64,000 bases of DNA, taken from positions 3,492,001 through 3,556,000 of the forward strand of contig OX345636.1 of assembly GCA_947044365.1 (NCBI GenBank). The letters are read 5' to 3'. How positions within the stretch are numbered: the stretch's first letter is position 1; each line of letters begins with the position of its first letter. This DNA comes from Petrosia ficiformis (lineage: Eukaryota > Porifera > Demospongiae > Haplosclerida > Petrosiidae). The translations under genes were made by a program, and so were the position numbers. Below are positions 11,282 to 21,896 of the stretch, piece by piece. The notes under the pieces were generated by a model. The model saw only the letters and a program-made list of their open reading frames with translations. It did no database searches and was not told the DNA's origin.

Positions 11282-11340
11282 GAATCAGTCGCCTGCTTCA
11301 GCTCGGTACTCAAGCGCTTAGGCGGAGTGTTATATAGTAG
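11282..11340 (-). repeat. Right arm of the long-range inverted repeat
   Basis: The reverse complement begins ACCGAGCTGAAGC at 11307 and matches the left arm at 4829 with one mismatch in 26 bases. It is followed, as on the left, by a second CTGATTC after a short spacer. A minus-strand open frame over this region (11260-11577) is probably not a gene because it runs through a dinucleotide repeat. Confidence 0.45.
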
Positions 11341-11347
11341 TCTTCTG

Positions 11348-11373
11348 GTGTGTGTGTGTGTGTGTCTGTGTGT
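11348..11373 (+). repeat. GT microsatellite
   Basis: A GTGTGT run with one TCT interruption. Confidence 0.9.
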
Positions 11374-11840
11374 TACCGCTTGATCTCCACAACTGCAAGG
11401 TCTTACTGCTTTCTGAGCATATATACAGAATACTGGTATAGTGACAGGAAAGAAATAAAAGCGATTTGCTCTCAACTCATCTTGTTGCAGAGAAACAGCC
11501 GTGTAAATTCTCATCGATCTGTCGCCGTCTTGAAATTGTATCGTTTTTGCTGATGTCAGCAGAAAACACTGAAACACTAACTTATGTATCTTTGAAGCTT
11601 TGTTTCTTCACAAGACTTAGGCTTTGTCTATCGTCCTAACGAGTGTTTATACAGCTATTTGTGAAGTTTTGTCCAGAAATTCGCTAGTTTTCAAGAGATC
11701 TAATGGCCATGCTATCCCCATAATCGTTTGCATATTCATGATGTACTACTGACTTCTTAGTGTGAATGATGTGTTTCAGGCTGTTGCAATATGTTACTTA
11801 GCCAAAGTTGTTCTAAAGCCATGCTGTTTTAGCAAAAGCT
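11374..11840. other. Non-coding, unassigned
   Basis: Short frames on both strands only. Composition is closer to 40 percent GC near 11,400-11,560, which could be a promoter or untranslated leader, but no gene can be attached. Confidence 0.3.
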
Positions 11841-11847
11841 AGAGAGG

Positions 11848-12255
11848 GTTCTGCACTTTAGTGCATTCATTTCAACCAATCAGTTGGTTACCTCAATTGC
11901 ATGGCAATTTAATAATATGCCTTTCATACCATACTGCAGTATTAAGCCGTTGGAAGGTAAGTCAGTTTTTAATTTTAATTTATAGTGTTGAAATGTTGTG
12001 TTCACAATGACTAAGTAAATTAATAGTGGAGGATAGCTGATAATGATATCAGTAATTACGTAATCTTATAGTGGGGAAGTACTGACATGTAAACTGTGAA
12101 TCATGACTAATTTACATGTTATTGTGAACAACATTCCAACACCAAAAGTTAAGATGGCCTACTCTTCAACACCTCAATTCAGCAGTAATGAAATGCAGTT
12201 GAGGTAACCAACTGATAGGTTAAAATAACCAAACATTTTTTGCAGTGTACGAGAG
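11848..12255. mobile_element. MITE with inverted ends
   Basis: Left arm CAGTTGGTTACCTCAATTGC (about 11880-11900) pairs with GCAGTTGAGGTAACCAACTG (about 12195-12215). Outward of these, GTTCTGCAC at about 11848 and TTTTTGCAGTGTAC at about 12240 form the looser ends. The terminal CACTGCAAAA motif links it to a MITE family found at 21.1, 25.6, 28.3, 40.1 and 63.7 kb. Confidence 0.55.
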
Positions 12256-12877
12256 GAAGCAATAGAGCTCTGAAAGACCTCAATCACAAGCATACAAACT
12301 GGTGTCAGATTTTCAAAAAGAACAAGCATCACTATGAATTACAGCTAATAATTCCACCTACGCTTCGCGGCGAGGGCAATAAACTTTTAATGTGTAATAA
12401 TTTATAAACCATTATCAATGACAACTCTGACAAAATTATTATACAATCCCGGAAAAATAATCCTGGGAGGTTTCAATATAATATTGAATCTCTCCAGGAG
12501 GTTTGATATGAGATTTATTAACCTCATTTTGAGCAATTTCATTGGTCAGTTAACTACAAGCATGGTAGAATAGTCAGTAAAAATCAGCATCAAAAGGAAT
12601 TATATTACTTACTTGTGAATATTATACCAAGCACGAAAAGAAATCAGTATATAAGTCTCAGGAGCATAATTATTATTATTAATATTAAAACTGATGTAAC
12701 CAAATAAGAGTTTAAAAACCTATTAAGTTTTGCAGTGTATAATAATTATAAAGAAATAATACAAACATATGCAAAAAAATCTATATATGTAAGTATGCAT
12801 GTCAATGTAACCTTCTCTCAATACATTATAATTATGACAGCATCATTGGCATTATAACATGTTTTTTTAAAATTATT
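12256..12877. other. Downstream flank of the amine oxidase gene
   Basis: AT-rich sequence without a supported gene. It holds one example (about 12357) of the CCTACGCTTCGCGGCGAG motif seen near 25.49 and 52.30 kb, and an inverted pair around AATAATCCTGGGAGG and CTCCAGGAGG at about 12455-12500. Confidence 0.4.
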
Positions 12878-14566
12878 TTATGGTAGTTTTAGGTAATCAA
12901 TAATAAGCTGACTAGCTGATTCCTTTAATACAAGTTGCTGTACAGCTCGTTTGGCTGACTCTAAGGCCCCCACTATCCAGACCCGATACGAACTGAGATG
13001 ACATCCAGCAAAATATATTTTCCCTTGTGGTTTAGCCAAAGAAGGAAAAAGAGATAAAAACTGGCCTGGGTTAAATATCATTCCACCTACTGGCAAATAA
13101 TTAACAAACGCTTCTTCTAAGAACTTTTTATCATTGGGATCTGTGCCTCCAGCGTACTCCTCTGCAATGGAAACTTCAGGATATAGTAGCTGCAAATCAC
13201 TTAATGCTAACTGGATTCTTTCAATATTAGATTTGAGCGAAATCATTTTTGCATCCTGTAAAATGTTGTAAACATGAAGTATTCCTTTTCCACTATCTCC
13301 CACGCCATAATCTGGGTAAATCACACAGCAACTTGAAAGATCTGTTATCGATCGACCACCATGTGAAGGTGGATGCTGTAAATCTGACCGCTCCCAAAAG
13401 CGAGTGTTAAATCGCAAACTCATTTTAGATGCAGGCATGAAGTGTGCAGTATGCAGAGCATACTCCAGATCAGCTCCCCAACGAGGTCTTTCTGGCATGA
13501 GACGAATGTATGGAGGTGGCAGCGTCATGATCACAGAATCAAATATTTCATAAAGAAGGTCCTTGGATCTTGGCTGATATGGATCAACACATCCCACCCT
13601 TACAAGATTCTTGTCTTCTGCATAGACTATTGATTCTACACTGGCATTCAGCACGATCTCACCTCCTTTCATCTCAATGACTTTAGCGCACAATTCGGGA
13701 AGTTTAGACATACCCCCTGCAATAGTTTTCCATGATGATATTTCATCAAACACTAACATATAAAACAAGATATCTACCAATCCAGCTTGATATACATTTG
13801 TTGGTCCAGACATTTCCTCAATGTAATTGATTTTGTGAATATTCCACCCAGCTTCTGTGGATAAATAACTATGTAGCGACATGTGTCCATATTTCTTCAA
13901 AGCTGCTTCAAAATCATTCTCAAGTGCTTTTACAACAGGTAATAAAGCTTCCTGTAGTAATGCATCTACATCATCTGCATTGGTAATGTTGGCTTCTATA
14001 GGGAATCCAAGCTCGCTGCAATGCTTCATGGCATATTCAATAGACATCACACGACCATCTTTCTGTTTAGTTCCATTGAAAAACAATCTGTTTCCAGTTG
14101 GACAAGTATTAAAGAATTCAATCAATTCAATGGCATTGTTAGGAATTTCTTCATTTAGATAGTCAATCAGATTAAATACAGGCATATGGCTATCAATGTA
14201 TGGCAATCTCATGGCACCAGCTTCAAAGTATTGATACGGCTCTGAAGAGTACTTGTAGGTGTAGACATTACCTCCTACTCGATTGTTAGCCTCTAAGACC
14301 TTTACTTTAACTCCAGGGATGTATTTCTGTAGCAAAAGTGCAGAGTACAGACCAGCCATACCTCCTCCAACGATACCAATATGGAGACTCTTTTCAGAAG
14401 CTAAGTGAGGTGGTATTTTATTTCTACTCTCGTCATCCTTGGAACCAGCTTTCTCATTGGAATTATCATAACATAATCCACTAAGAGAATCAAGGTGCTG
14501 ACTAAATCTTATTGACAGTAAGGTAATAGCAGATGAAGACATAACTATAGGCGTACCAGGGCTCAT
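12878..14566 (-). CDS. Flavin monoamine / L-amino-acid oxidase-like protein, single exon
   Basis: The 562-residue frame is intact. A Rossmann FAD-binding loop IGIVGGGMAG occurs at residues 63-72, followed by VLEANNRVGGN near 90-100 and the FEAGAMR motif at 114-120, which in this family binds FAD and contributes to the substrate pocket. The C-terminal FAD block reads YFAGCHLSSY followed by WIVGALESA near residue 530. The usual Glu of the AGEH motif is Cys here. The N-terminal 60 residues are serine-rich, with no clear signal peptide or membrane helix, so the protein may be cytosolic. Family members oxidatively deaminate amino acids or amines to keto acids or aldehydes, ammonia and hydrogen peroxide. 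The lack of introns over 1.7 kb contrasts with the neighbouring transporter and raises the possibility of bacterial or fungal origin. The exact substrate cannot be read from sequence. Confidence 0.9.
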   Translation of the reverse strand: MSPGTPIVMSSSAITLLSIRFSQHLDSLSGLCYDNSNEKAGSKDDESRNKIPPHLASEKSLHIGIVGGGMAGLYSALLLQKYIPGVKVKVLEANNRVGGNVYTYKYSSEPYQYFEAGAMRLPYIDSHMPVFNLIDYLNEEIPNNAIELIEFFNTCPTGNRLFFNGTKQKDGRVMSIEYAMKHCSELGFPIEANITNADDVDALLQEALLPVVKALENDFEAALKKYGHMSLHSYLSTEAGWNIHKINYIEEMSGPTNVYQAGLVDILFYMLVFDEISSWKTIAGGMSKLPELCAKVIEMKGGEIVLNASVESIVYAEDKNLVRVGCVDPYQPRSKDLLYEIFDSVIMTLPPPYIRLMPERPRWGADLEYALHTAHFMPASKMSLRFNTRFWERSDLQHPPSHGGRSITDLSSCCVIYPDYGVGDSGKGILHVYNILQDAKMISLKSNIERIQLALSDLQLLYPEVSIAEEYAGGTDPNDKKFLEEAFVNYLPVGGMIFNPGQFLSLFPSLAKPQGKIYFAGCHLSSYRVWIVGALESAKRAVQQLVLKESASQLIIDYLKLP

Positions 14567-15017
14567 TAATTATTCATGAAGTAATCGCAATTAATAAAGG
14601 TTATTATGTAGTTATTGACGATTATTAAAGTTATTAGTACTGATAAAGTTGATTGTATGTGGGCGTCTCATCACATGATTGCATGATTGATTGAATCGAC
14701 CTCACCTTGTGTGTTCTTTGTTGTTTGATGCTTGTTTCCTGGCTTGTTTACATTCCAGTATCTTCTTAAACCAATAAGACACCTTTATTAAGTATTTGAA
14801 TTACGTTTGATGGAGCAACTGACTCGGAAAATTTGATCGTCGTCGTACTAGTAAGAACATGATAAAAGTGTCTCCGTTTGAAAACTCAGCTGTCATCTCG
14901 AAGGAGTATTAGGTAATATATGTGATGTATTACTTGTAATAATATGTATGCAATAGGAGTCATAAAATTGCAATAATTATAAATCAGAATATGTATAGTT
15001 ATATGTGTGTATATATC

Positions 15018-15074
<57 letters not shown>

Positions 15075-15480
15075 TATATATCGATATTGCGAAACATCAC
15101 AGTAAACCACAGGTTTATAAAGCAGATATACCACCCTGTGGTCAGATATAAAACCTGCCATCGAAACAGACTACAAAAAAAAAAACAACATCAGACATCA
15201 ACAAAGGCTTTGTCTTTCGTGAAATATATTAATTATAACACGCCTACTTGTGCTATATAAGATTTATGATCACCGAGCACGAGGGCCGTAGGAAAAATTA
15301 CATTAACACGTATGTTATAATAATTATATCAGTAGAATGTGTGGTTGTGCATTAATTTTAATATTTACATGTGTGATAATATTGTTACTGAGAGTCATAT
15401 CTGAGTAGGGTGTGGAATATTTCAAGGCATGCATGGTTAAACATGTGGAGGCACTTTGCAACATTTGAACTGATACTTTC
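14567..15480. other. Upstream region of the amine oxidase with a TA microsatellite
   Basis: A TA run occupies about 15018-15080. A possible plus-strand 5' exon lies at 14860-14912, ending at a GTAATA donor-like site, with an acceptor-like TTTTCCTAG at about 15509, but the joined frame has no recognisable product. The 14567-14800 part presumably holds the oxidase promoter. Confidence 0.35.
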
Positions 15481-15949
15481 TATTTCTGTTATCTTTTCTT
15501 TTTCCTAGAGCGGCAGACTTCACACTGGGGACGACTTCTGCATTGTATATCGGAAATGATCAGTTCAGGAAAAGGTCTCTATGTAAGCCAAAGGGGGATG
15601 TGTGTGTGTGGCGAAATATAGTGCTGTTGAGTTCGATGATGAAATCCCTGAAGAAGTACTGTGGCAATTTCTAAATGGAAATCAAAATGTGTGAGTTTCT
15701 TAGGGTTGTATAGAACATTTGCATTTGTTATACATAATCTATTAGATGAAAGAATCCTCGTTTCCACCATTTTTTTGACCTGTGAGCATATCCATAGTAA
15801 ATTACCATTTGATCAGACAGGTCAACTCCTCCATAAAGTTATTGTACTTCTCTACATAATGTTTTGAGGGAACAAACTGTGTCATGTTTTGTGTACATGC
15901 CTCATGGAAGTGTTGATGCTGAGGATCCAGACACACATCCTCTACGGCC

Positions 15950-16835
15950 AGGAGAATGGAGATCAGAGGGAAACTCTCAAGGATGGGTTTGCGATTCAGC
16001 TGCATGCAACATGTTGCATCGTGCATGGGGGCCTTTATATTTGTCACTTAAACCTTTGTGGTCTACTCTTACTGTACCATAGGTCCCAAACTCTTGATTA
16101 AACAGGTCATGATAAAGGGCTGGTGAGGAATAAACATTATCCAGCAAAATGTTGCACCCTTTACCTGCAAGGTCTTCAAATAATTAAGTACAACCCTATG
16201 AGCATGACCTTTCCCACTGTTGACTCCTTCCTTCCCTGTATATAGTTTTCAATTATAAACATAACCATTGGTTGACTCAGCAAACACCCAAGCCTTCTTT
16301 CCCCATGCACTTAGTAGATATATTAGACCCACGAAAGCCTCCCTTTGAAGCCTATCATGCTTTCATCAACTACAAGTTACTGATTGGGAATATACGTTTG
16401 CTTGAATTTGTTTATGATTTTATCGAGTAGTGGCCTGCTTGTTGATTGTTGCTCTTGCCCATTGTTTATAGGTGCAGAAACTTCAGGATTAGTTCAAATC
16501 GGCAACCGGACATAATGGAGCTAAACTTGTCGCCAAGAAATGGCCATTTTGTAAACCAATAACAGCTACAAAGATAGGTTAAAATTCATTGTACTTCTAT
16601 TCATTGTATGTATGCATGTATAGAAGTACTATTTCACTTACTGTAATGTTGGGTATCCTACTAGGCCTATTGCGATAATAATTCCCAGTAAGGCATCAGC
16701 TTCCTTTAGTACCATTGGCTGCTTGACCCAGTCATGCACTCTTGCCGTGGGATGATGATCTATATTGTCCTTGATACTCTCCATATACCGGTGAGGATAT
16801 CTAATTGTCTCATTCAGATCGGAGTTTGATAGTGC
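15950..16835 (-). pseudogene. piggyBac transposase relic (PGBD type)
   Basis: Reading the minus strand, typical piggyBac (DDE_Tnp_1_7) blocks appear in order. LLGIIIAIGLVGYPT lies at about 16690-16650, in the position of the family's first helical block. A degraded ESM-x-x-FKGR stretch lies at about 16370-16340. GKKAWVFAESTNGYVYN follows at about 16310-16260, then YTGKEGVNSGKGH and a damaged DNY-like segment. Many stops and frameshifts break it, including in the DES motif. It is a fossil, unrelated by position to the better piggyBac copy at 55.8-57.9 kb. The open frames at 15661-16101 on the plus strand are shadows. Confidence 0.7.
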
Positions 16836-17284
16836 CTAGAAAGGTAAATTTTATGGTTTCACTGAAAAGCTATAGAATTCAACTTTCTTCAGCCTCTTGT
16901 AAAGTAAAATGAATTTACAGAAAACGGCTCTATTTGTTTTCTCAAAATGCATTGTACTTGGTGGATGCCATGATTGGTTGGCGTGGCTTTCTTGGTTTTG
17001 TACATTAAAATGGAGATTTTTCCAACACTCTCGCTTACAGACAAATATAAAGATGATCAGAAGATATGAAGGTTGCTATTACACCAGGTTAGAGTCATAT
17101 TATATAATATTCTATTTTGAAACTGACTGGAGTCGCATCCGCCCACTCCCTAGTACCACCTTAATGATATAATTTTTAATAGGTGCTTCTTTGTGAAAGG
17201 GTTAATTAAGCCTATAAAGGCACTTGGAAGAGAATCATGCTATCAGAAAGCTAAGTCTGAACATCTAATAATTATAATAATGTA
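16836..17284. other. Unassigned spacer between two transposase relics
   Basis: A plus-strand 87-codon frame at 16909-17172 has no recognisable motif and mixed composition. Nothing else is supported. Confidence 0.3.
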
Positions 17285-17655
17285 TACATTCCAGGCAAAG
17301 TACGACAGAAGAGTGTATGTGACTTTCCAACCAAAAGCTTGGCGTGATTATGTGATGTGACAATGGATCAATCTACTTTGGAAACCCAATTGCAGTGCAG
17401 AGGAAATGGTGGTTACCTTAGATTGTCACAAGGCTCAGAAAATGAATGTTACTGAGGATCTTTTATATTCAAAGTGCAATACAACTGTGGTATATGTGCC
17501 ACCTGGGGATGCACGAATCTATAGTACAACCAGTTGATGTGATCTACAACAAGCTGTTTAAAAAGATCATCTTGCTACCAAACACATGCAAGAAAATTTT
17601 GAATGCCTACGTTCGTGGACAAGTCAATGTGAGTCAAAGGAGTGTACTATTTACA
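17285..17655 (+). pseudogene. Tigger/pogo-like (DDE_1) transposase relic
   Basis: In one frame the plus strand reads FQPKAWRDYVM, a stop, QWINLLWKPNCSAEEM, LDCHKAQKMN (the second catalytic Asp region) and TTVVYVPPG. In the next frame it reads IVQPVDVIYNKLFKK, matching the third Asp region (Q-P-x-D-V) of DDE_1 transposases. One stop and one frameshift are visible within about 360 bp. N- and C-terminal parts are missing. It belongs to the same superfamily as the transposase at 41.1-43.6 kb but is a different subfamily. Confidence 0.75.
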
Positions 17656-18640
17656 AAGTCTCGAGCGTATGTTATTATTACACTCCATGCCCATTAATTG
17701 ACTGAGCCCCCCAGAATGATGCAACATCCTTGCTTGAACATTGTGGATTACAGATTGCATGTCAGTTTAACATACCCAATCCGCAATTATTATTATTGCT
17801 TACGCAAAGCGTCAATTTGCAATGTTCAAATGCAACTGCAATCTACTTTAACTCATACTTGCATATAAGTAATACAAACAATTATTATATATAATTATAT
17901 ATTATATATTATAGTAATTTTAACTATAATTATATATACATTACACCCCTCGGAAAGCAATTATAAGGATATATATATATGATGAATATATAGTATATAA
18001 CAATAGGTAGCATGTGAACTATGTATGATATCCAAACTTTTTATCAGGGGCTAGATTGTATATACATGTACATCTATATACTATTTTCATACAGACTCAC
18101 ATTCGCCTACTTTCTTTTTATGAAATGGCTATATTGTCACCTGAGTGTCGGTGTCACAAACTCTCACTACTAGAGGCAGTAGGCATGGTTGCTGAACAAT
18201 AGGGTCTAGAGGTACTAATTCTCCAAACAATAAGGTCTGTTATCATTAGGGTTAAAATGTGAACAAAGTTAATGCAGCAGTCCTTGTCCTCATCATTATC
18301 CTTATCCTACTCCTCTTCCTCATCCTCCTGCTCCTCCTCCTTCCCAAACCCACCATCCTCACTGTGAATGCCCTTTTTATTTTCCACCCCTCCACTAGTG
18401 TCATTTGTAGGCACACATCTAGGGGTTTAAGAAAAGAAATAATAGAGTAACAAAAAAAAAAAGATAAACGAGATAAATACAGTAAAGTTAGGGATATTGT
18501 ACTCTAAAAAATAAACAGGGTATAAAGTCTAAAAAAAAATGAATAATAAACAGGTTGTAGGTAACAACAATAATATTATTGTACGCTAGAATTACAAATA
18601 AATAAACAATTAAATAATATAGAAAATAATTTAGTAAATT
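17656..18640. other. Low-complexity intergenic sequence
   Basis: It contains TA-rich tracts at 17880-18000, a pyrimidine-rich CTCCTCCT tract at 18285-18350 that creates an artificial hydrophobic frame, and an A10 run near 18452. No gene was seen. Confidence 0.45.
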
Positions 18641-18683
18641 AATACACATACATATATATACACACATACATACATATACATAC

Positions 18684-18729
<46 letters not shown>

Positions 18730-18745
18730 TAATATATATATAATA
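18641..18745. repeat. CATA/TA microsatellite
   Basis: ACATACATATA units grade into a TA run. Confidence 0.9.
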
Positions 18746-18778
18746 AATGGAAATGATGTAATTAAAATTAATATAGCA

Positions 18779-19670
18779 TTAACCTTCAATGTGTGGTACA
18801 AGAGAGTGGTATATATCTGGCAGAATTCCTTTATCTCTATTCATACATTCTGGGTGGTTCAACATGTGCCATGATTCTAGTAGACATCTCTCATGCCATC
18901 TGTCACGGACATCTAATACTTTGGCTTCTTCCAAATTGACACCATGATGATTGGTCCATGCATGCTCAGCAATTGCCAAGGCATTCATATCTCCATGCAC
19001 TTATAACAGCTCTTGCTCTTTCATTCTACAAGATAATGATCTGCCTGACTGTCCTATGTAGCATTTATTACAGTCTGCACATGGGATGCTGTACACCACA
19101 CCTTTTCTAGATGTAATCGGACTAGGGTCCTTAGGTTTTACTAGGATCTGTCTTAGGGTTGTATGAGGTTTGAACCGTACCTCAATTTTGTACTCACCTA
19201 AGATCTGACGAATAGCTTCCGAGAGGCCCTGGAGATATGTAACAGCAGTTTGGTAAGACTGATCTGTTGTAACAATAGGTAATTGGCTTTGAACTTGATT
19301 CGCAATCCTATGAATAAAGCGTCTTGGATATCCTTTGCCTTTGAGTGCATTGTGTATACGCTTATCTTCCTTGGATTGTAACGCAGTGGTTGAAGCAAGG
19401 GTACGAGAGCAGTGGTATAGTGTTCGAATCACTGATGATTTATGTGAGAGAGGATGATGAGAATTGAAATCCAGATACTTGTCAGTATTGGTAGGTTTCC
19501 GGAAAACAGATGTTTTTATTGATCCATCTTCCTGATGTAGTAATAGAATGTCCAGGAATGGTAGTGAGTTATTTTCCTCTATCTCAGCTGTGAATTGGAT
19601 GTGTGCATTCACTCTATTAAGATGCTCATGGAATCTATTTCTTTCTTAAGAACAGTGCAAGTGTCATTAT
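18779..19670 (-). pseudogene. Penelope-like retroelement 3' part: RT C-terminus and GIY-YIG endonuclease
   Basis: The minus-strand frame 19612-19001 begins with the RT C-terminal block (IQFTAEIEENNSLPFLD, then VFRKPTNTDKYLDF) and runs into the GIY-YIG endonuclease start (VVYSIPCADCNKCYIGQ). After a frameshift near 19000, the frame 19000-18779 supplies the rest, with ALAIAEHAWTNHHG, the RW-x2-RCLLESWH block and MNRDKGILPDIY. This order of RT followed by GIY-YIG endonuclease is diagnostic of Penelope-like elements. The copy is 5'-truncated just upstream of the RT catalytic motif and has one frameshift. Confidence 0.92.
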
Positions 19671-19741
19671 TCTGGAAGAGGTATGTTAATGACACTTGCA
19701 CTGTTCTTAAGAAGGAAGAAGTCGATTAGATTCCATGAGCA
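19624..19741. repeat. Inverted duplication at the truncated 5' end of the Penelope-like element
   Basis: About 45 bases at 19624-19670 recur as the reverse complement at about 19688-19741. They correspond to the RT segment DTCTVLKKE, so the plus strand reads RYVNDTCTVLKKEEVD while the minus strand carries the same coding segment continuing into the element. The spacer is about 18 bases. The arms differ by a few bases and a 7-9 base length difference near the outer end. Confidence 0.85.
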
Positions 19742-19989
19742 AAAAGTTGTCTCATGAATTAATTGCTAATTACCCTAGCACCATCTTAAGGACAGAAAGA
19801 TTATAAGACACCAATGATGATCCTTAAACTCTTAATACTATATCATTAGTCTACGATATAGTGAAAAAAAGGAATTGAAAACACATGCAATTAAATGTAA
19901 TTATTGAGTGTAATATAACAAATTCACATTAAGCATGATTGGAATATAAAAACTAGCAAAATCCTTAGCCTCATTATATTATAAACCTT
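19742..19989. other. AT-rich spacer
   Basis: No feature recognised. Confidence 0.3.
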
Positions 19990-21390
19990 ATAAAATTATT
20001 ATAACATACCTACAAACAACATTATTACATATTTCTTATATGAAAGAAGTAAGAATGTCCTCAACTTAATATAGCTATGTCTGGCCAGTGGCCACTAGAA
20101 AACATTCAACGACATAATTTACTAAATGGTTTTCCAAGAAGTAGCTATGTAATTGAAGAACCAGTAATTTGACAACAGATAGATGTATAAATTTCTTATG
20201 AAGAATTATGGTATTGCTGATGACAAAGAACATATATTTGAAGTAATTGTACATAATTATACAAGTAGCTAATACTATTATAATAATTATATGTAATTCC
20301 TGAGAGTAGCTACAATACTGGTTAACGTGTCTTAATAGCCAGACACAGTTATTTTTAAAGTAACAATGCCTGCTTTGTTTTTGCATTTCTAGAAAAGGAA
20401 AAATATGTTAGACTTTTGTGATGGCCTAATACAATTACATTTTAATATTCTTTAGGGTACATTCAACATTTTAACATGGCATAAAGGGTGGGCTCACTAC
20501 ACAAGTTCGTTTCTACAATTTTTTTTCTTGACTATGATTCTTATAATTGCCCACCCACTTTCTCACATATCGTTAACCAGACACTTAACTTAAACCTGGC
20601 CTTTTGACCATGTTTGACACTTTGCTGAAAGTGTGAATCAACAAGAGATGGGTACTGTAGTTTGACACTCCCTCGTGCCGCTTTGTGGCACTAATAAACT
20701 CCTGCTTATACAAAGAAGCAAGGATAGCTTAATATAACTATGTATTAAAACCACTCAACCATATAATTTATATTTATATCATAATTATACAAGGAACTAT
20801 AAATTTGAGAAATCGATCATAATATACGATTTATAATGGTAGTCAATCTATAAAGCTTATATTATAATATAACCTTGCATATACATAATTATACATAACT
20901 ATGCAAGTAACTAATAAATAATAGTTATCATAATCAATTTAGTCGCTTCTATTGTCGAATACTTGGCTCTTCAATTGTTTCTTTAAAAGGAATATATTAC
21001 ATTACTGGTATTCTAACGACTATGCAGACAGTTATATTAAGTAAGTGTATCTCATTAACTTAGTTACTATGCAATATGCACTGCAAAATTAAAATTGGTA
21101 AAATAACTAGTTCATTTTGTTAGTACAGTTGCAAAGAATAGTAGAAATTGTAATTTAATTAGTTATGTACATGTAGGTTGTTATGACTGCATGGCAGAGT
21201 TTTTGATAAGTTTTGAATCATCAGCCAAATTGTCTCAACCATGGTTAGTGTGTGTGCTATTTGGAATACAGTAACATACATGCATGTAGCCACAACATCC
21301 TCTGACAATTGACAAACTAAATTGAAACTTGTGCTATTCCATGCAACTGTATTAACCAATAACATGGTTATTTAATTTTTACAGTGCAGC
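19990..21390. repeat. Long interspersed repeat, copy 1
   Basis: About 1.4 kb matches 62.48-63.91 kb in the same orientation, with substitutions and small indels throughout. Shared landmarks are TTCCAAGAAGTA followed by a short spacer and AATTGAAGAACCAG (about 20130), GCCTGCTTTGTTTTTG (about 20368), TTGACACTTTGCTGAAAG (about 20610) and GTTAGTGTGTGTGC (about 21243). Shorter pieces in both orientations occur between 23.3 and 29.3 kb. No coding potential was seen; the 103-codon minus frame at 20075-20386 is within the repeat and not conserved as a gene. It ends in a MITE at 21078-21387. Confidence 0.85.
21078..21387. mobile_element. MITE of the CACTGCAAAA family
   Basis: The left end CACTGCAAAATTAAAATTGG and the right end TTATTTAATTTTTACAGTG are imperfect inverted repeats. 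Similarity between the arms continues for roughly 100 bases (TAGTACAGTTGCAAAGAATAG against its counterpart near 21330). Copies with the same ends occur at 25629, 28274, 27310, 40079 and 63737. Confidence 0.6.
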
Positions 21391-21890
21391 TGGAGTTTAA
21401 AGGAAGAATCTCAATCAATCCTAATAGTACTAGAGTCTTTCCAATGATGTGCACTCTGAATTAGTAATTCCATCTTAGTACACTGAGCCATCAAGATAAC
21501 GTAACAATCCTCCAAACTTTTTTCAATATAATAATTATAATTTAAATGCTGTGACAGATGAGCTTCAACATTAATTTTTGTTTCATTTTAATGAATTTAC
21601 CTGGCTATTATAACGAGGTTAATTTAAGTGTTGCGGAATAGTTCCAAATTGAAAGCATAAACTATATATCATAATTATTGTGAACATTTGTGTTTATTTC
21701 AGCAATTAGCATCACAAAAAGATATCAATGACAAAAAATAATCATAATAATGCAAAAATCAATTAAAGGCCTAATGCATAATTTTCAAAAAACGGCCTAG
21801 TCTAAGAACATACACATGTAACTACAATATGAAAAAAATACTGGGACTTAGTTCAAAATTGTTTGTACTCATGAGGATTCCTTAAAGCTC
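21391..21890. other. 3' flank of the beta-gamma-crystallin gene
   Basis: AT-rich, with TTTATT (reverse of AATAAA) at about 21690 as a possible polyadenylation signal for the minus-strand gene. No other feature. Confidence 0.35.
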
Positions 21891-21896
21891 CTGTTA

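Larger units (their letters stand above)
4829..11307. mobile_element. Candidate 6.5-kb Mutator-like DNA transposon carrying a deubiquitinase domain
   Basis: The interval is bounded by inverted arms (4829-4854 and 11282-11307, 25 of 26 bases matching in the core). Its minus strand holds two multi-exon genes: an N-terminal gene ending in a PHD-like finger (10891-9764) and a MULE-type transposase with a C-terminal USP domain (9593-5935). The layout (inverted ends around a DDE transposase) is that of a class II element. The assignment is inference: the ends were not confirmed by target duplication, and the coding part has frameshifts, so this copy is probably inactive or assembled with small homopolymer errors. 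Confidence 0.45.

Noticed and set aside
11260..11577. 105-codon minus-strand frame
   Set aside because: It passes through a GT microsatellite (His-Thr run) and ends in the inverted-repeat arm; no family motif.
13442..14162. Plus-strand frames within the oxidase
   Set aside because: Shadows of the intact minus-strand gene.
18259..18450. Poly-Leu/Ile frame resembling a membrane anchor
   Set aside because: Pyrimidine-rich low-complexity DNA.
20075..20386. 103-codon minus-strand frame
   Set aside because: It falls in an interspersed repeat and the frame is not kept in the second copy at 62.7 kb.
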